From Aestuariibacter sp. GS-14 (lineage in GTDB: Bacteria; Pseudomonadota; Gammaproteobacteria; Enterobacterales; Alteromonadaceae): DNA of 64,000 nucleotides. A program made the position numbers and the translations under genes. Under the pieces are notes generated by a model. It did not search any database and was not told the DNA's origin. It saw nothing but the letters and a program-made list of their open reading frames with translations. The first letter of the stretch is position 1; every line of letters starts with the position of its first letter. Location: NCBI RefSeq assembly GCF_006494365.1, contig NZ_VHIP01000012.1, forward strand, positions 62,001 to 126,000, read 5' to 3'. This document shows positions 55,543 through 63,700 of the stretch, in pieces.

Positions 55543-56376
55543 GTGATTAACCGCAGACAATTCTTAAAAAGTAGTACCGCATTCAGCCTGATGAGTTTCC
55601 TTCCGGCCTTTGCATCAAAAGCCAATACGCTTCCCCGCTATGATGGCGACTGGCAGACACTGTTTAACGGTCAGGATTTAAAGGGTTGGAATATTTTCGA
55701 TGAGCAGTCTGGCTTAAGTAACACCAGTAAACTCGTTAATGTTCAAAACGGCATCATTCATATTCTGGCACCGGAGACCTATTCAGACACTACTTCCCCA
55801 TTTGGCTATATTGCTACGGAAAACGCCTACAGTAACTATCACTTAAGTCTGGAGTTTAAATTCGTTACCACCCGTTATGACCCGAGACGTCTTGCTAAAC
55901 GCAATAACGGCGTTTTGTATCATCTCGATCCGAATGTGAATAAAATTTGGCCAAATGGCGTAGAGTTTCAGTTACAGGAAAGTGACATGGGCGACGCAAT
56001 TCTTATCAATGCGCAATGCTGGCCGGGCGCCGATCTGGGCGGTACGCCTGCATGGCCATATCAGGTTCCAATAACGCCAAAACCTGCTGACTCCATTCCT
56101 CCTGAACCACGCAGAGATATAGAACGGCAAAGAGTGATAAAAAACGGTAACTTTGAGCGTGAATTTGAGTGGAACAAAATAGAGGTAATCGCCATCAACG
56201 ATAAAGTAGCGCATCTGGTTAATGGCCGGATCATTAACACCTTGTTCGACATTCGAGTTCAGCGCAGTGACAACAGAAATGCGTTTATTCCCTTGACCAG
56301 CGGACGTATCGCATTAGAAATTGAAGCCGCAGAGGCAATGTTCAGAAATATTCGAATCAGACAAATTGCCGTTTAA
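55543..56376 (+). CDS. DUF1080 3-keto-glycoside hydrolase, Tat-exported
   Basis: The 277-residue protein begins with GTG and a twin-arginine signal (NRRQFLKSSTAFSLMSFLPA). The rest is a DUF1080 lectin-like beta-sandwich (DGDWQTLFNGQDLKGWNIF, NNGVLYHL, VEFQLQES, GRIALEIEAAEAMFRNIRIR). This family, also called 3-keto-disaccharide hydrolase, cleaves glycosides already oxidised at C3. Periplasmic location matches the two Tat-dependent GMC dehydrogenases, whose product it would use. Own promoter is likely because a strong terminator precedes it. Confidence 0.87.
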   Translation: MINRRQFLKSSTAFSLMSFLPAFASKANTLPRYDGDWQTLFNGQDLKGWNIFDEQSGLSNTSKLVNVQNGIIHILAPETYSDTTSPFGYIATENAYSNYHLSLEFKFVTTRYDPRRLAKRNNGVLYHLDPNVNKIWPNGVEFQLQESDMGDAILINAQCWPGADLGGTPAWPYQVPITPKPADSIPPEPRRDIERQRVIKNGNFEREFEWNKIEVIAINDKVAHLVNGRIINTLFDIRVQRSDNRNAFIPLTSGRIALEIEAAEAMFRNIRIRQIAV

Positions 56377-56465
56377 TTTAATATTTCTGAAGTCCTGAGT
56401 CTGAACGTGTTGTGTACTTCAGACTCTGAATGAACAAATTAAAGTAGTCAGATCACAGAAAGTAG

Positions 56466-57116
56466 CTAATCAGCCTCAACCTCTATCCCCAACTGCGCCA
56501 GCAATTCGTGCTGCTGCCATTGCGTGATTTTGATACCGGTGACATCCACCCTGCGAATATCCAGGCCCACTAAGTCACAATGACGTAAATCGGCGTTTTG
56601 CAGTTGGCACTGATACCAGCTTTCCGGAGAGAATTCCCCCCGGGATAGATCAGAACCCTGCAAACTGGCACCACTAAGATTTGCCTCGGTCCAGCGGTTC
56701 CCGGATAGTTTGCAGTCTTCAAGTCTGGCGCGCGACAGGTTGACGTAACTCAGATTACAATCCGTAAACACAGCAGAACAGAAGAAGGTTTTGTGATTGA
56801 TTTGATTGCTAAAACTTGCCTGAGAAAAATCCGCACCTTTAAGGTCGCACTGGTTAAATACTACGCCTAAGCAATCGGCCCCTTTAAAATTTACCATCGC
56901 CATTTTGCAATGCTCGAAGCGCGCGTCAGCTAATTTACTGAAACTAAAAGAGCAAGCGCCCTCTGCGCCCGGTTCCACAAAACTGCAATGCTCAAAAATC
57001 GCATCGGTTAAATTACACCGGTCAAACCGGCAACCAAGAAACTGACAGTGTGAATAATACTGTCCTGACAAATCCTGACCGGAAAAGTCAACGTGTTCAA
57101 ATATTTCATTTTTCAT
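56466..57116 (-). CDS. Pentapeptide-repeat protein
   Basis: The 216-residue protein starts at ATG 57116 and consists largely of A(D/N)LXX-type pentapeptide repeats (DFSGQDLSG, NLTDAIFEHC, CDLKGADFSQASF, ANLSGASLQGSDLSRGEF), which form a right-handed quadrilateral helix. Relatives such as Qnr bind DNA gyrase, others are of unknown role. It lies 54 bp after the GMC gene and may be the last gene of that operon, though its function in glycoside breakdown is not evident. Confidence 0.85.
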   Translation of the reverse strand: MKNEIFEHVDFSGQDLSGQYYSHCQFLGCRFDRCNLTDAIFEHCSFVEPGAEGACSFSFSKLADARFEHCKMAMVNFKGADCLGVVFNQCDLKGADFSQASFSNQINHKTFFCSAVFTDCNLSYVNLSRARLEDCKLSGNRWTEANLSGASLQGSDLSRGEFSPESWYQCQLQNADLRHCDLVGLDIRRVDVTGIKITQWQQHELLAQLGIEVEAD

Positions 57117-57170
57117 TGTGTACAACTTGAATAAGTAGCGGTGCTTCGATGAACACCTCTATTACAAACA

Positions 57171-58865
57171 TTAAATCAGCCCTTTGGCCAGTTGCGATGC
57201 GGCGTAATCTGCCGCTCTGGCGGTAAGTGCCATATAGGTTAACGACGGATTCTGACACGCAGAAGAGGCCATTGCCGCGCCATCGGTAACAAACAAATTG
57301 GGCACATCGTGGGCCTGATTATACCCGTTTAACACTGACGTATTGGGATCGCGCCCCATTCGCGCGCCACCCATTTCATGAATGGCGGAGCCGCCTGGGT
57401 TTGGCCGGTCTGAACCGAACAACACTTTACCGCCCGCTGCGGTTACCATTTTAGCCGCTTCTTTCTTTGCAGCTTTAAGCAACTTGTGTTCATTTTCGCT
57501 AAACGAAAAATGAATTTGCAGTTGCGGGAATCCATCGGCATCGGTCCTCGAAGGGTCCAGGGTGATATGATTTTCGGCTCGAGGCAAACACTCGGCGAAA
57601 CTGGTTAGCACAAACTTCCAATCGCCCGGCCCTTGCAAGTCGTTGGCAAAGTCTTCGCCAATACCTGCTTGCTTGTAGCCGCGAGACCACCCAGCGCGAT
57701 AGGCTCCGCCTTGATAGGAGAATCCGCGGGTGTAGCCCTCTTCCGGTTTGTCTAAATTCACAAACCGCGGGATCACCACGCCGGTAGGCCGGTTACCGTA
57801 GTAATAACGGTCGTTAAAGCCGGGAATAACCGACGCCACGCCAACGGTACTGGCGTGATCCATAATGTATTTACCCAACACACCGCTGCTGTTGGCCAAC
57901 CCGTTTGGAAACGCCTCAGACGTTGACCGCAGCAATAAGCCTACCGAGTTAAACGCCCCCGCACACAAAAACACCAGTTTACTGTGGTAAGTGGTGGTTT
58001 GGCGGGTTTGGGTGTTGAGCACTTCCACGCCGCTAATGCGATTAGATGCGTTATCGTGGATCAGGCGAGACGCCATACTGTTGGTCAGCAGAGTTAAATT
58101 ACCGGTTTTCTGCGCGGCTGGTAGTGTACTGCTTTGGGTACTGAAATACGCACCAAATGAACAGCCCCGAGAACAAATAGAGCGGTTCTGACATGGCGCG
58201 CGGCCCTCATCCAGCTTGCCTTCAGTCAAGTTTGCAGTTCGTCCAATGGTGAGCCTGCGTTCAGGAAAATGTTCAGCAATCTGCTCACGCATGTATTGCT
58301 CAACCACATTGAGCGCCATCGGCGGCTGAAATTCACCGTCAGGCAATTGCGGCAAACCTTCCTTGGCCCCGGAAATTCCAACAAACTGTTCAACATGATC
58401 ATACCAGGGCGCTATATCCTGGTAGCGAATTGGCCAATCGGTGCCATGACCGTCATTGGCATTGGCGCCAAAATCGTAGTCACTCCAGCGATAACACTGC
58501 CTGCCCCACATGAGCGATTTCCCGCCCAGATGATAACCCCGAATCCAACGAAACTGGCTGTCGCCCGGTGTTTGGTAAGGCTGTGCTTTATCGTCTACCC
58601 AATAACTCTGGTTCCACTCGGTTAAATGCCCGGAATGTTGTTGTACCGGGTAGTGCTCGTCGATGTACACCTTGTCACCCTCACCGCGAAACGGCATTTC
58701 CCAGGGCGCGCGCATTTCATTTTTATAACCGGTGCGGTGAGGTATGTTCTCCCCCCGCTCTAGCAACAGTACTTTTAAGCCTTTTTCGGTAAGCGATTTG
58801 GCCGCCCAGCCACCGGTGATCCCAGAGCCCACCACAATGGCATCGTATTGCATTTCACTACTCAT
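57171..58865 (-). CDS. GMC oxidoreductase, glycoside 3-dehydrogenase catalytic subunit (Fe-S type), second copy
   Basis: This 564-residue enzyme is a close paralogue of the GMC at 31423-33114 along its whole length. It has VVGSGITGGWAAKSL for FAD, the C-x5-C-x3-C motif at about Cys225, Cys231 and Cys235 (PCQNRSICSRGCSFG), the catalytic His in GSAIHEMGG and Asn in CQNPSLT. It overlaps its hitch-hiker subunit gene by 4 bp. The operon also has ThuA and a DUF6379/TIM-barrel pair, so its 3-keto product may be passed to C-glycoside cleavage. Confidence 0.88.
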   Translation of the reverse strand: MSSEMQYDAIVVGSGITGGWAAKSLTEKGLKVLLLERGENIPHRTGYKNEMRAPWEMPFRGEGDKVYIDEHYPVQQHSGHLTEWNQSYWVDDKAQPYQTPGDSQFRWIRGYHLGGKSLMWGRQCYRWSDYDFGANANDGHGTDWPIRYQDIAPWYDHVEQFVGISGAKEGLPQLPDGEFQPPMALNVVEQYMREQIAEHFPERRLTIGRTANLTEGKLDEGRAPCQNRSICSRGCSFGAYFSTQSSTLPAAQKTGNLTLLTNSMASRLIHDNASNRISGVEVLNTQTRQTTTYHSKLVFLCAGAFNSVGLLLRSTSEAFPNGLANSSGVLGKYIMDHASTVGVASVIPGFNDRYYYGNRPTGVVIPRFVNLDKPEEGYTRGFSYQGGAYRAGWSRGYKQAGIGEDFANDLQGPGDWKFVLTSFAECLPRAENHITLDPSRTDADGFPQLQIHFSFSENEHKLLKAAKKEAAKMVTAAGGKVLFGSDRPNPGGSAIHEMGGARMGRDPNTSVLNGYNQAHDVPNLFVTDGAAMASSACQNPSLTYMALTARAADYAASQLAKGLI

Positions 58866-59431
58866 GCGTATTTGACTCCTGTCCAGTCGGTGGAAAAGGC
58901 CTTGGGATTCTCACTGAGTGGAACATCCGGGTCGAAACGCCCTGGTACCAGCACGTATCGCAGTGCCTGACTCGCACCAATCTCAGAGGTAAAATACCCC
59001 ACTACGATGAGCGCTTTCAGCGCTTTCCATGCGGCCAGTACTTCGGGCATGGGTACGCCTCGTGGATGACTGAATGCAGCGGCATCAAGTGCCGTTAGTG
59101 TAGTCATCTGTTCTTGCTCGTTTAGCGACACGAATCGGTTTCCGGTATGTTCGTTTAGCAAGGCTTCGAAGCCACTGATTTGCTCAGCTTTAGCGCCCTT
59201 CATGCCATGTGCGGCGGCTAGGGTAATAAAGTCTGGCACCTTGGCTTTAACAGCCCCTGGCACCGATGTATCAGGGATCACCAGATCACACATCAACGTG
59301 AAGAACGGGTTATCCGCTAGTGATGATTTATCCAGCGCGGCCCATACAGTTGAGGGCGTCAGTGCCAGCCCACAGGCTGCCATGGCCTGCTTTAACCAGG
59401 TTCTGCGCTGCGTATTGTCAATGGTATTCAT
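58862..59431 (-). CDS. Gluconate 2-dehydrogenase subunit 3-family (hitch-hiker) protein with Tat signal, second copy
   Basis: The 189-residue protein has a twin-arginine-type signal (TQRRTWLKQAMAACGLAL) and the family body MCDLVIPDTSVPGAVKAKVPDFI; ALRYVLVPGRFDPDVPL; FSTDWTGVKY, parallel to the 33111-33674 copy. It should carry the overlapping GMC subunit across the membrane. It starts 11 bp after the ThuA gene. Confidence 0.88.
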   Translation of the reverse strand: MNTIDNTQRRTWLKQAMAACGLALTPSTVWAALDKSSLADNPFFTLMCDLVIPDTSVPGAVKAKVPDFITLAAAHGMKGAKAEQISGFEALLNEHTGNRFVSLNEQEQMTTLTALDAAAFSHPRGVPMPEVLAAWKALKALIVVGYFTSEIGASQALRYVLVPGRFDPDVPLSENPKAFSTDWTGVKYA

Positions 59432-59442
59432 AGGCTGCTCTC

Positions 59443-60444
59443 TTATTGATTAAATGCGCGGGCTTTGGCTCCAAGGGGAATCGTTACACTACCCGTTGCA
59501 GCCCACTGCGTTCCGCGCAAAATTAAACTTTTCACACCATCGTGTAACAACGTATCCGGGCCATGCCCAAGGGCAATACAAAACACCCTGCCTTTGCCAT
59601 ATTCCACCGTCCACACTTGTGGATTATCTGCTGCCATCGCTTGCATAGCAGCGAGTTTTTCAGGTGTATATAAGTGCGCAGGGTACTTAGGGCCCGCAAT
59701 GGTTTGAGAATATAACGCCGGGTCATCATAGGCTGTTGCCAGTACACGAATTTTAGCGTTCGGATGCCAGTACATGTTGGTGTACATGTCATCGTTCATG
59801 GTCCACACATAGTCACGCATACCCTGGGTAACGGGATGCTCGTGATCGGTAATATTAACCAGAAACGCATCGGGTGGTGAGCGACGACTGCCCTGATGCG
59901 GGCGCATAGTGCCACCAGCGAGCTGTTCGAATTCAGGCCAGCCGGGCGAGCCCATATTCAGCGAGGCGTGATACAACACTACCCCACCGCCATTTTTGGC
60001 ATAATCAAACAATGCCTGCTCGGCAACGCTGCCCCACCGGGCTTCTTGTGCGTCGGTATAATTCCAGCGGCCCAGATAGTTTACAAATACTGCGTCGTAG
60101 CGATTCAACATAGCCAGCGTGAGTACCCGCGGATCTTCAATCACCCTTACATCGAGCTCGCCGGTTTCCAGCATTAAGCTTCGCAAACGGGTATTCACGC
60201 CGGTCCAGTCGTGTTCGTATGAACTCTCACCGGTCACGATGAGTACCCGACTGGCAGTATCAGACGGAACAGCAGGTACAACAACCCGTTGCACCGTTTC
60301 CGGCGGGCGGTAATCAGGCACGGGTATCACCACGCTTTCTGCTCCGATAACAGGAAATACACATGAGCAAAGCAGGATGAAAAAGAAAGTATGTTGGTGG
60401 TCGGTTAGTTTGTTAACCAACCGTTGAATAGCAGAATCCAGCAT
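59443..60444 (-). CDS. ThuA-like protein, secreted
   Basis: The 333-residue protein starts at ATG 60444 with GGAGG upstream and has a membrane or signal segment at about 20-38 (FFFILLCSCVFPVIGA). The ThuA-type amidotransferase-like fold follows: SRVLIVTGESSYEHDWTG, YDAVFVNYLGRWNY, GGGVVLYHASLNMGSPGWPEFEQLAGG, GRVFCIALGHG. ThuA proteins take part in catabolism of 3-keto disaccharides such as 3-ketotrehalose. Its place between the deglycosidase-like pair and the 3-dehydrogenase supports that link. Confidence 0.85.
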   Translation of the reverse strand: MLDSAIQRLVNKLTDHQHTFFFILLCSCVFPVIGAESVVIPVPDYRPPETVQRVVVPAVPSDTASRVLIVTGESSYEHDWTGVNTRLRSLMLETGELDVRVIEDPRVLTLAMLNRYDAVFVNYLGRWNYTDAQEARWGSVAEQALFDYAKNGGGVVLYHASLNMGSPGWPEFEQLAGGTMRPHQGSRRSPPDAFLVNITDHEHPVTQGMRDYVWTMNDDMYTNMYWHPNAKIRVLATAYDDPALYSQTIAGPKYPAHLYTPEKLAAMQAMAADNPQVWTVEYGKGRVFCIALGHGPDTLLHDGVKSLILRGTQWAATGSVTIPLGAKARAFNQ

Positions 60445-60507
60445 AAAGGCCTCCGCGCAAACACCGGTACAAAGCAATACGACACAGCTCTGTACCGGCA
60501 GGTTGGT

Positions 60508-60894
60508 TTACAAAGACAAGGTTTTTATATCACGGGTGGTAGGTACAAACGGCAAATAGGATACCCGCATGGTAATGGCCACACTGATCTCATGCTCACC
60601 GGATGCTACTGGCTCATCAGTCAGTGCAATCACTTTGGCTTTTTCGCCAAAGTTCCAGCGATCACCATATTCGGTTTCCATTTCGTCCAGGGTCCACATG
60701 TTGCCACGTGCTGCAAATCGCACCTTACTGCGCTCGATCTCTTTGCCATCGACAGTTACCGCGATGTTTTCGATCATCGACAAGCCCAAACCACGGTAAT
60801 AGGGCAAACGCGCTAACACGCTTACGCCTACACTGCCGTCACTCAGCGTTTCAGCGGCCAGACTATCTTCAACAATAACTTTATTATCAAACAT
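60508..60894 (-). CDS. DUF6379 protein, C-glycoside deglycosidase beta subunit-like, second stand-alone copy
   Basis: The 128-residue DUF6379 protein has the typical ARLPYYRGLGLSMIENIAVTVDGKEI strand pair and ends VAITMRVSYLPFVP. It lies 8 bp after the alpha-like barrel gene, the reverse gene order of the 54-kb pair. It has the closest look to characterised beta subunits of the three in this window by the YYRGxxLSMI motif. Confidence 0.82.
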   Translation of the reverse strand: MFDNKVIVEDSLAAETLSDGSVGVSVLARLPYYRGLGLSMIENIAVTVDGKEIERSKVRFAARGNMWTLDEMETEYGDRWNFGEKAKVIALTDEPVASGEHEISVAITMRVSYLPFVPTTRDIKTLSL

Positions 60895-60902
60895 ACGACC
60901 TC

Positions 60903-61892
60903 CTACTTACCTTGTTGACTGATTAAGGTTTCCAGCATTTTTTGCTGTCTGGATACCTGTGTAACAGAATCCACTTCTTCAGCGTCTTCTATCCAACGGT
61001 TACCTTCGTACTCAGAACAGATATAGCCGTTGTAGCCACCTTCGGTGAGTACTTTAACAATCTGATCGTAAGGAATGGATGGTTCAACAAGATCTTCGGT
61101 AATCTGATAGAACTTGCCGTGAATATTGTGAATACGATCCATGTGCGCCAGCATGCGGTTTGGCTCGTACGCAGCGTTATGACGCAGGGTTTCAGCCATG
61201 CCCAGCGCAGGACCTACCCCGCCCATATCGCGCACGTTTTGGATCACGTATTCACTGAGTACGCGATCTTCGTAAGCTTTTTCAATGTAGTCGGCAATTT
61301 TCTGCGGTACACCGTTGCGAATAAAGCGCGCTTTCCAAACCGGCGGGAACTTCTCTAAAAACATCCCCATGTCTGGCAGGAAACCCAGCGCATCAGAACC
61401 TGATTTATCGTACGCCTCTGCGTGGCGCAAAATCCAGGGATGGTCAAAATGCAGTGGTGCATGCACTTCAAGTAACAACTTCACGCCCGCTTCTTCGGCG
61501 TATGGCGCGGCGGCCACCAGCACATCTGGATCAATGGATACCAATGCACGTAAAAATGGCGTACCCAGGCGCTTGGCAAAATCGATATCGCGCTTAATGC
61601 TCTCAACCTGCTCGTCGAATGGCATTAAGCGCCCTTTGTAACGCTTGTAGTCCAGCATGAAATCATGGGCAACCGGCGTAGTGCCGTATTTTTCCATTAA
61701 TGCATGCCAGTGTTGAATATCTGCTTCTTTGGCGGGTTGTTCCGGGTAGCCCCAGAAACTTTGTTCACCAATAACCTCGATGCCATTAGCACCTAATTCA
61801 GCACAAGTGCGAATGCAATCTTCAAGGTTCATTTTCCCAAGGAAGGTCTCATGCTGAAAACTATAAAGGCTGACGCCTCGTTTTATCGACAT
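60903..61892 (-). CDS. TIM-barrel C-glycoside deglycosidase alpha subunit-like, second stand-alone copy
   Basis: The 329-residue barrel starts at ATG 61892 (MSIKRGVSLYSFQHETFLGKM) with GGAGA upstream. Metal ligands are Glu142 (LEVHAPLH), Asp174 (FLPDMG), His258 (NIHGKFYQI) and Glu294 (CSEYEGN). The N-terminal SLYSFQ..FLGKM..EDCI is as expected for C-glycoside deglycosidase alpha subunits. With the DUF6379 gene 8 bp downstream it should form the C-C bond cleaving complex acting on a 3-keto C-glycoside. Confidence 0.82.
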   Translation of the reverse strand: MSIKRGVSLYSFQHETFLGKMNLEDCIRTCAELGANGIEVIGEQSFWGYPEQPAKEADIQHWHALMEKYGTTPVAHDFMLDYKRYKGRLMPFDEQVESIKRDIDFAKRLGTPFLRALVSIDPDVLVAAAPYAEEAGVKLLLEVHAPLHFDHPWILRHAEAYDKSGSDALGFLPDMGMFLEKFPPVWKARFIRNGVPQKIADYIEKAYEDRVLSEYVIQNVRDMGGVGPALGMAETLRHNAAYEPNRMLAHMDRIHNIHGKFYQITEDLVEPSIPYDQIVKVLTEGGYNGYICSEYEGNRWIEDAEEVDSVTQVSRQQKMLETLISQQGK

Positions 61893-61968
61893 AACTATCT
61901 CCGATAGCGTTTTCATGTGTCTGCTTTGCGAGTAATTAGCTCGCGCGTTGGCCCTGCATTGCCCTCAC

Positions 61969-61983
61969 CTGTTAAATTAACAG
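61969..61983. promoter_or_regulatory. 15-bp palindrome between MFS and deglycosidase genes
   Basis: CTGTTAA and TTAACAG flank a central A in the 150-bp gap after the MFS stop. It may be an internal operator or a weak RNA hairpin. Confidence 0.35.
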
Positions 61984-62044
61984 TTGCAGGTGTCCGGTAT
62001 TCGCCGCCGCATTGTTGTGCAAGCAACGAATCCGAATATTGATG

Positions 62045-63271
62045 TTAACGTTGAGTAGGGACAGGCTGGCCTTTTGCCCTGCTGCCAAAGTGTGCAATCA
62101 ACGCCACTACGGCTGCGGCAATGCCCACATAACCGGCCACTTCGAATGCGCCCTGAACGGAACTGGTTGTTTCTTCCAGCCTTGCCACCAGCCAAGGGCT
62201 GGAAAACTGACCAAAGAAGAAGCACGAGGCCCAGATTCCCATGCCGCGACCTCGATGCTGTGCAGGCACTTTGGTTTGTGTCCAGGCGATTAAACAAGGT
62301 ACTGACATGCCTGCGCCGGTTTGCTGAATTACCAGACCAGCTACTAGCATTGGTACCGAGTCAGCCATGCCCATAATCAACAAGCCACTGCACAGCACGA
62401 AAAAGAACGCGCCGAGTTGGATAGCATTGGACTGCTTACCCAGCAGTCTGAATATCAGCGCGCCCACCATGACAAATAAGCTGGGAATAGCCGACAGTTC
62501 ACTGATACGAGAAGGCTCCGTGACGCCAATTTCTCTGAATACCAGTCCACCCGAAATAATAAACACGTAATACAGTGCAGAAGCCAGTAGCGTAACGCCG
62601 CCAATCATGGCCATGGTAACAACTGGAAACGGTGTTTTTGCCATCGCAGGCGTTTGCTGAGCCTGTGTATTGGCATGCGCTTTCTTTGCTGGTTCAGTTA
62701 AGTAGCGCAGCATCAAAGCAAATACCAGGAATGCCACACCATAAATAATAAACACACCGTTCCACTGGATTTCAGTAGCCGGGCCAGCCAGGCGAATCAC
62801 AATAGCACCAAGGAATGGGCCCGCAAGACCTTGCAGGAATAACCAGTCGCGGCGACCTTCGTCTTCCCAGTAATCGGCAATCAGCGTGTTAACCGCAGTA
62901 ATAATAATGGCTTCAGAGAAACCCAGCAGAAAACGACTGCCCATCATCATGTACAGGTCGGTGAGGAAAAACGGTGCAATACCAAACACGCCATAGAAAA
63001 ACGTTGCCCACAATAAGGGTTTCACCCGGCCGAATTTGTCTACCAGAATGCCGGCAAATGACGCCGTTAGCGCAATTGCCAGTCCGGGTGCAGACACCAT
63101 AAGCGGTACCAGATCCCTTGCATTTGGGTGATCTTTAAAGTGATCGATGATGGAGGGCAATGCCGGAAACATAGACACAATGGCAAATAACGGCAAAAAC
63201 GCCGATATCACAATAATCAGCCCTTGGGGCACCAGGGTTAAACGCTTAAAAAAGTCGAAAATCTTGCTCAT
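62045..63271 (-). CDS. MFS transporter, probable glycoside carrier
   Basis: The 408-residue protein has twelve predicted helices; motif A is VDKFGRVKPLLWAT and SRFLLGFSEAIIITAVN matches the MFS at 33667-34923. ATG 63271 (MSKIFDFFKRL) is used; the frame extends two codons to a TTG. It starts the minus-strand operon that contains one deglycosidase-like pair, ThuA and a 3-dehydrogenase, so a glycoside is the likely cargo. A perfect TAGAAT-type palindrome lies 41 bp upstream. Confidence 0.85.
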   Translation of the reverse strand: MSKIFDFFKRLTLVPQGLIIVISAFLPLFAIVSMFPALPSIIDHFKDHPNARDLVPLMVSAPGLAIALTASFAGILVDKFGRVKPLLWATFFYGVFGIAPFFLTDLYMMMGSRFLLGFSEAIIITAVNTLIADYWEDEGRRDWLFLQGLAGPFLGAIVIRLAGPATEIQWNGVFIIYGVAFLVFALMLRYLTEPAKKAHANTQAQQTPAMAKTPFPVVTMAMIGGVTLLASALYYVFIISGGLVFREIGVTEPSRISELSAIPSLFVMVGALIFRLLGKQSNAIQLGAFFFVLCSGLLIMGMADSVPMLVAGLVIQQTGAGMSVPCLIAWTQTKVPAQHRGRGMGIWASCFFFGQFSSPWLVARLEETTSSVQGAFEVAGYVGIAAAVVALIAHFGSRAKGQPVPTQR

Positions 63272-63700
63272 CTGCAACCTGTCCTGCAGTTAACTACTCG
63301 AAACTATTTTATAGAATAAGGATTCTAAAAAATGAGTCAAGACAATTTCGTTAATTAATTTTTTACAACCTGTAACATAACGGAACATGTGCGCCAACTT
63401 TACAGGGGCACACTTGAATTAAATTTATAAATATTCTTTAAATTCAAACTATTAAACCAATTCAAATTGATAAATAGTCTATCATTACCGGCACCAATAG
63501 AATTTGTGCAAGCCACAGAAAATGACAAGCGCTCTGATTGAGAATGGTAAAAACGAATTCTAGTATTTTTCAGGGTATTGCAAAGATCACGTAGAATGTT
63601 CAGAACCAAAAGCATCAAACTTTTTATTAACATCCAAAAGCGAACGTTGTATTCTAATATGAATTTCAAATCATTTTAGCCCAAACGTCAGGAATATAGC
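63272..63700. other. Divergent intergenic region with operator-like repeats
   Basis: This 429-bp AT-rich spacer separates the MFS operon and the TetR gene. It contains the palindrome at 63312-63327 and a related ATTC-TAATAT-GAAT repeat at 63651-63664. A minus-strand frame of 89 codons (63669-63400) has poor coding character and is not called. Confidence 0.55.
63312..63327. promoter_or_regulatory. Perfect TAGAATNNNNATTCTA palindrome before MFS operon
   Basis: TAGAAT (63312-63317) and ATTCTA (63322-63327) surround AAGG. It lies 41 bp before the MFS start and matches the site at 53781-53796 in all 12 arm positions. Confidence 0.65.

Noticed and set aside
63400-63669. 89-codon minus-strand frame upstream of the TetR gene
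   Set aside because: It would occupy the promoter region with its palindromes, has low-complexity AT-driven composition and no convincing ribosome site.
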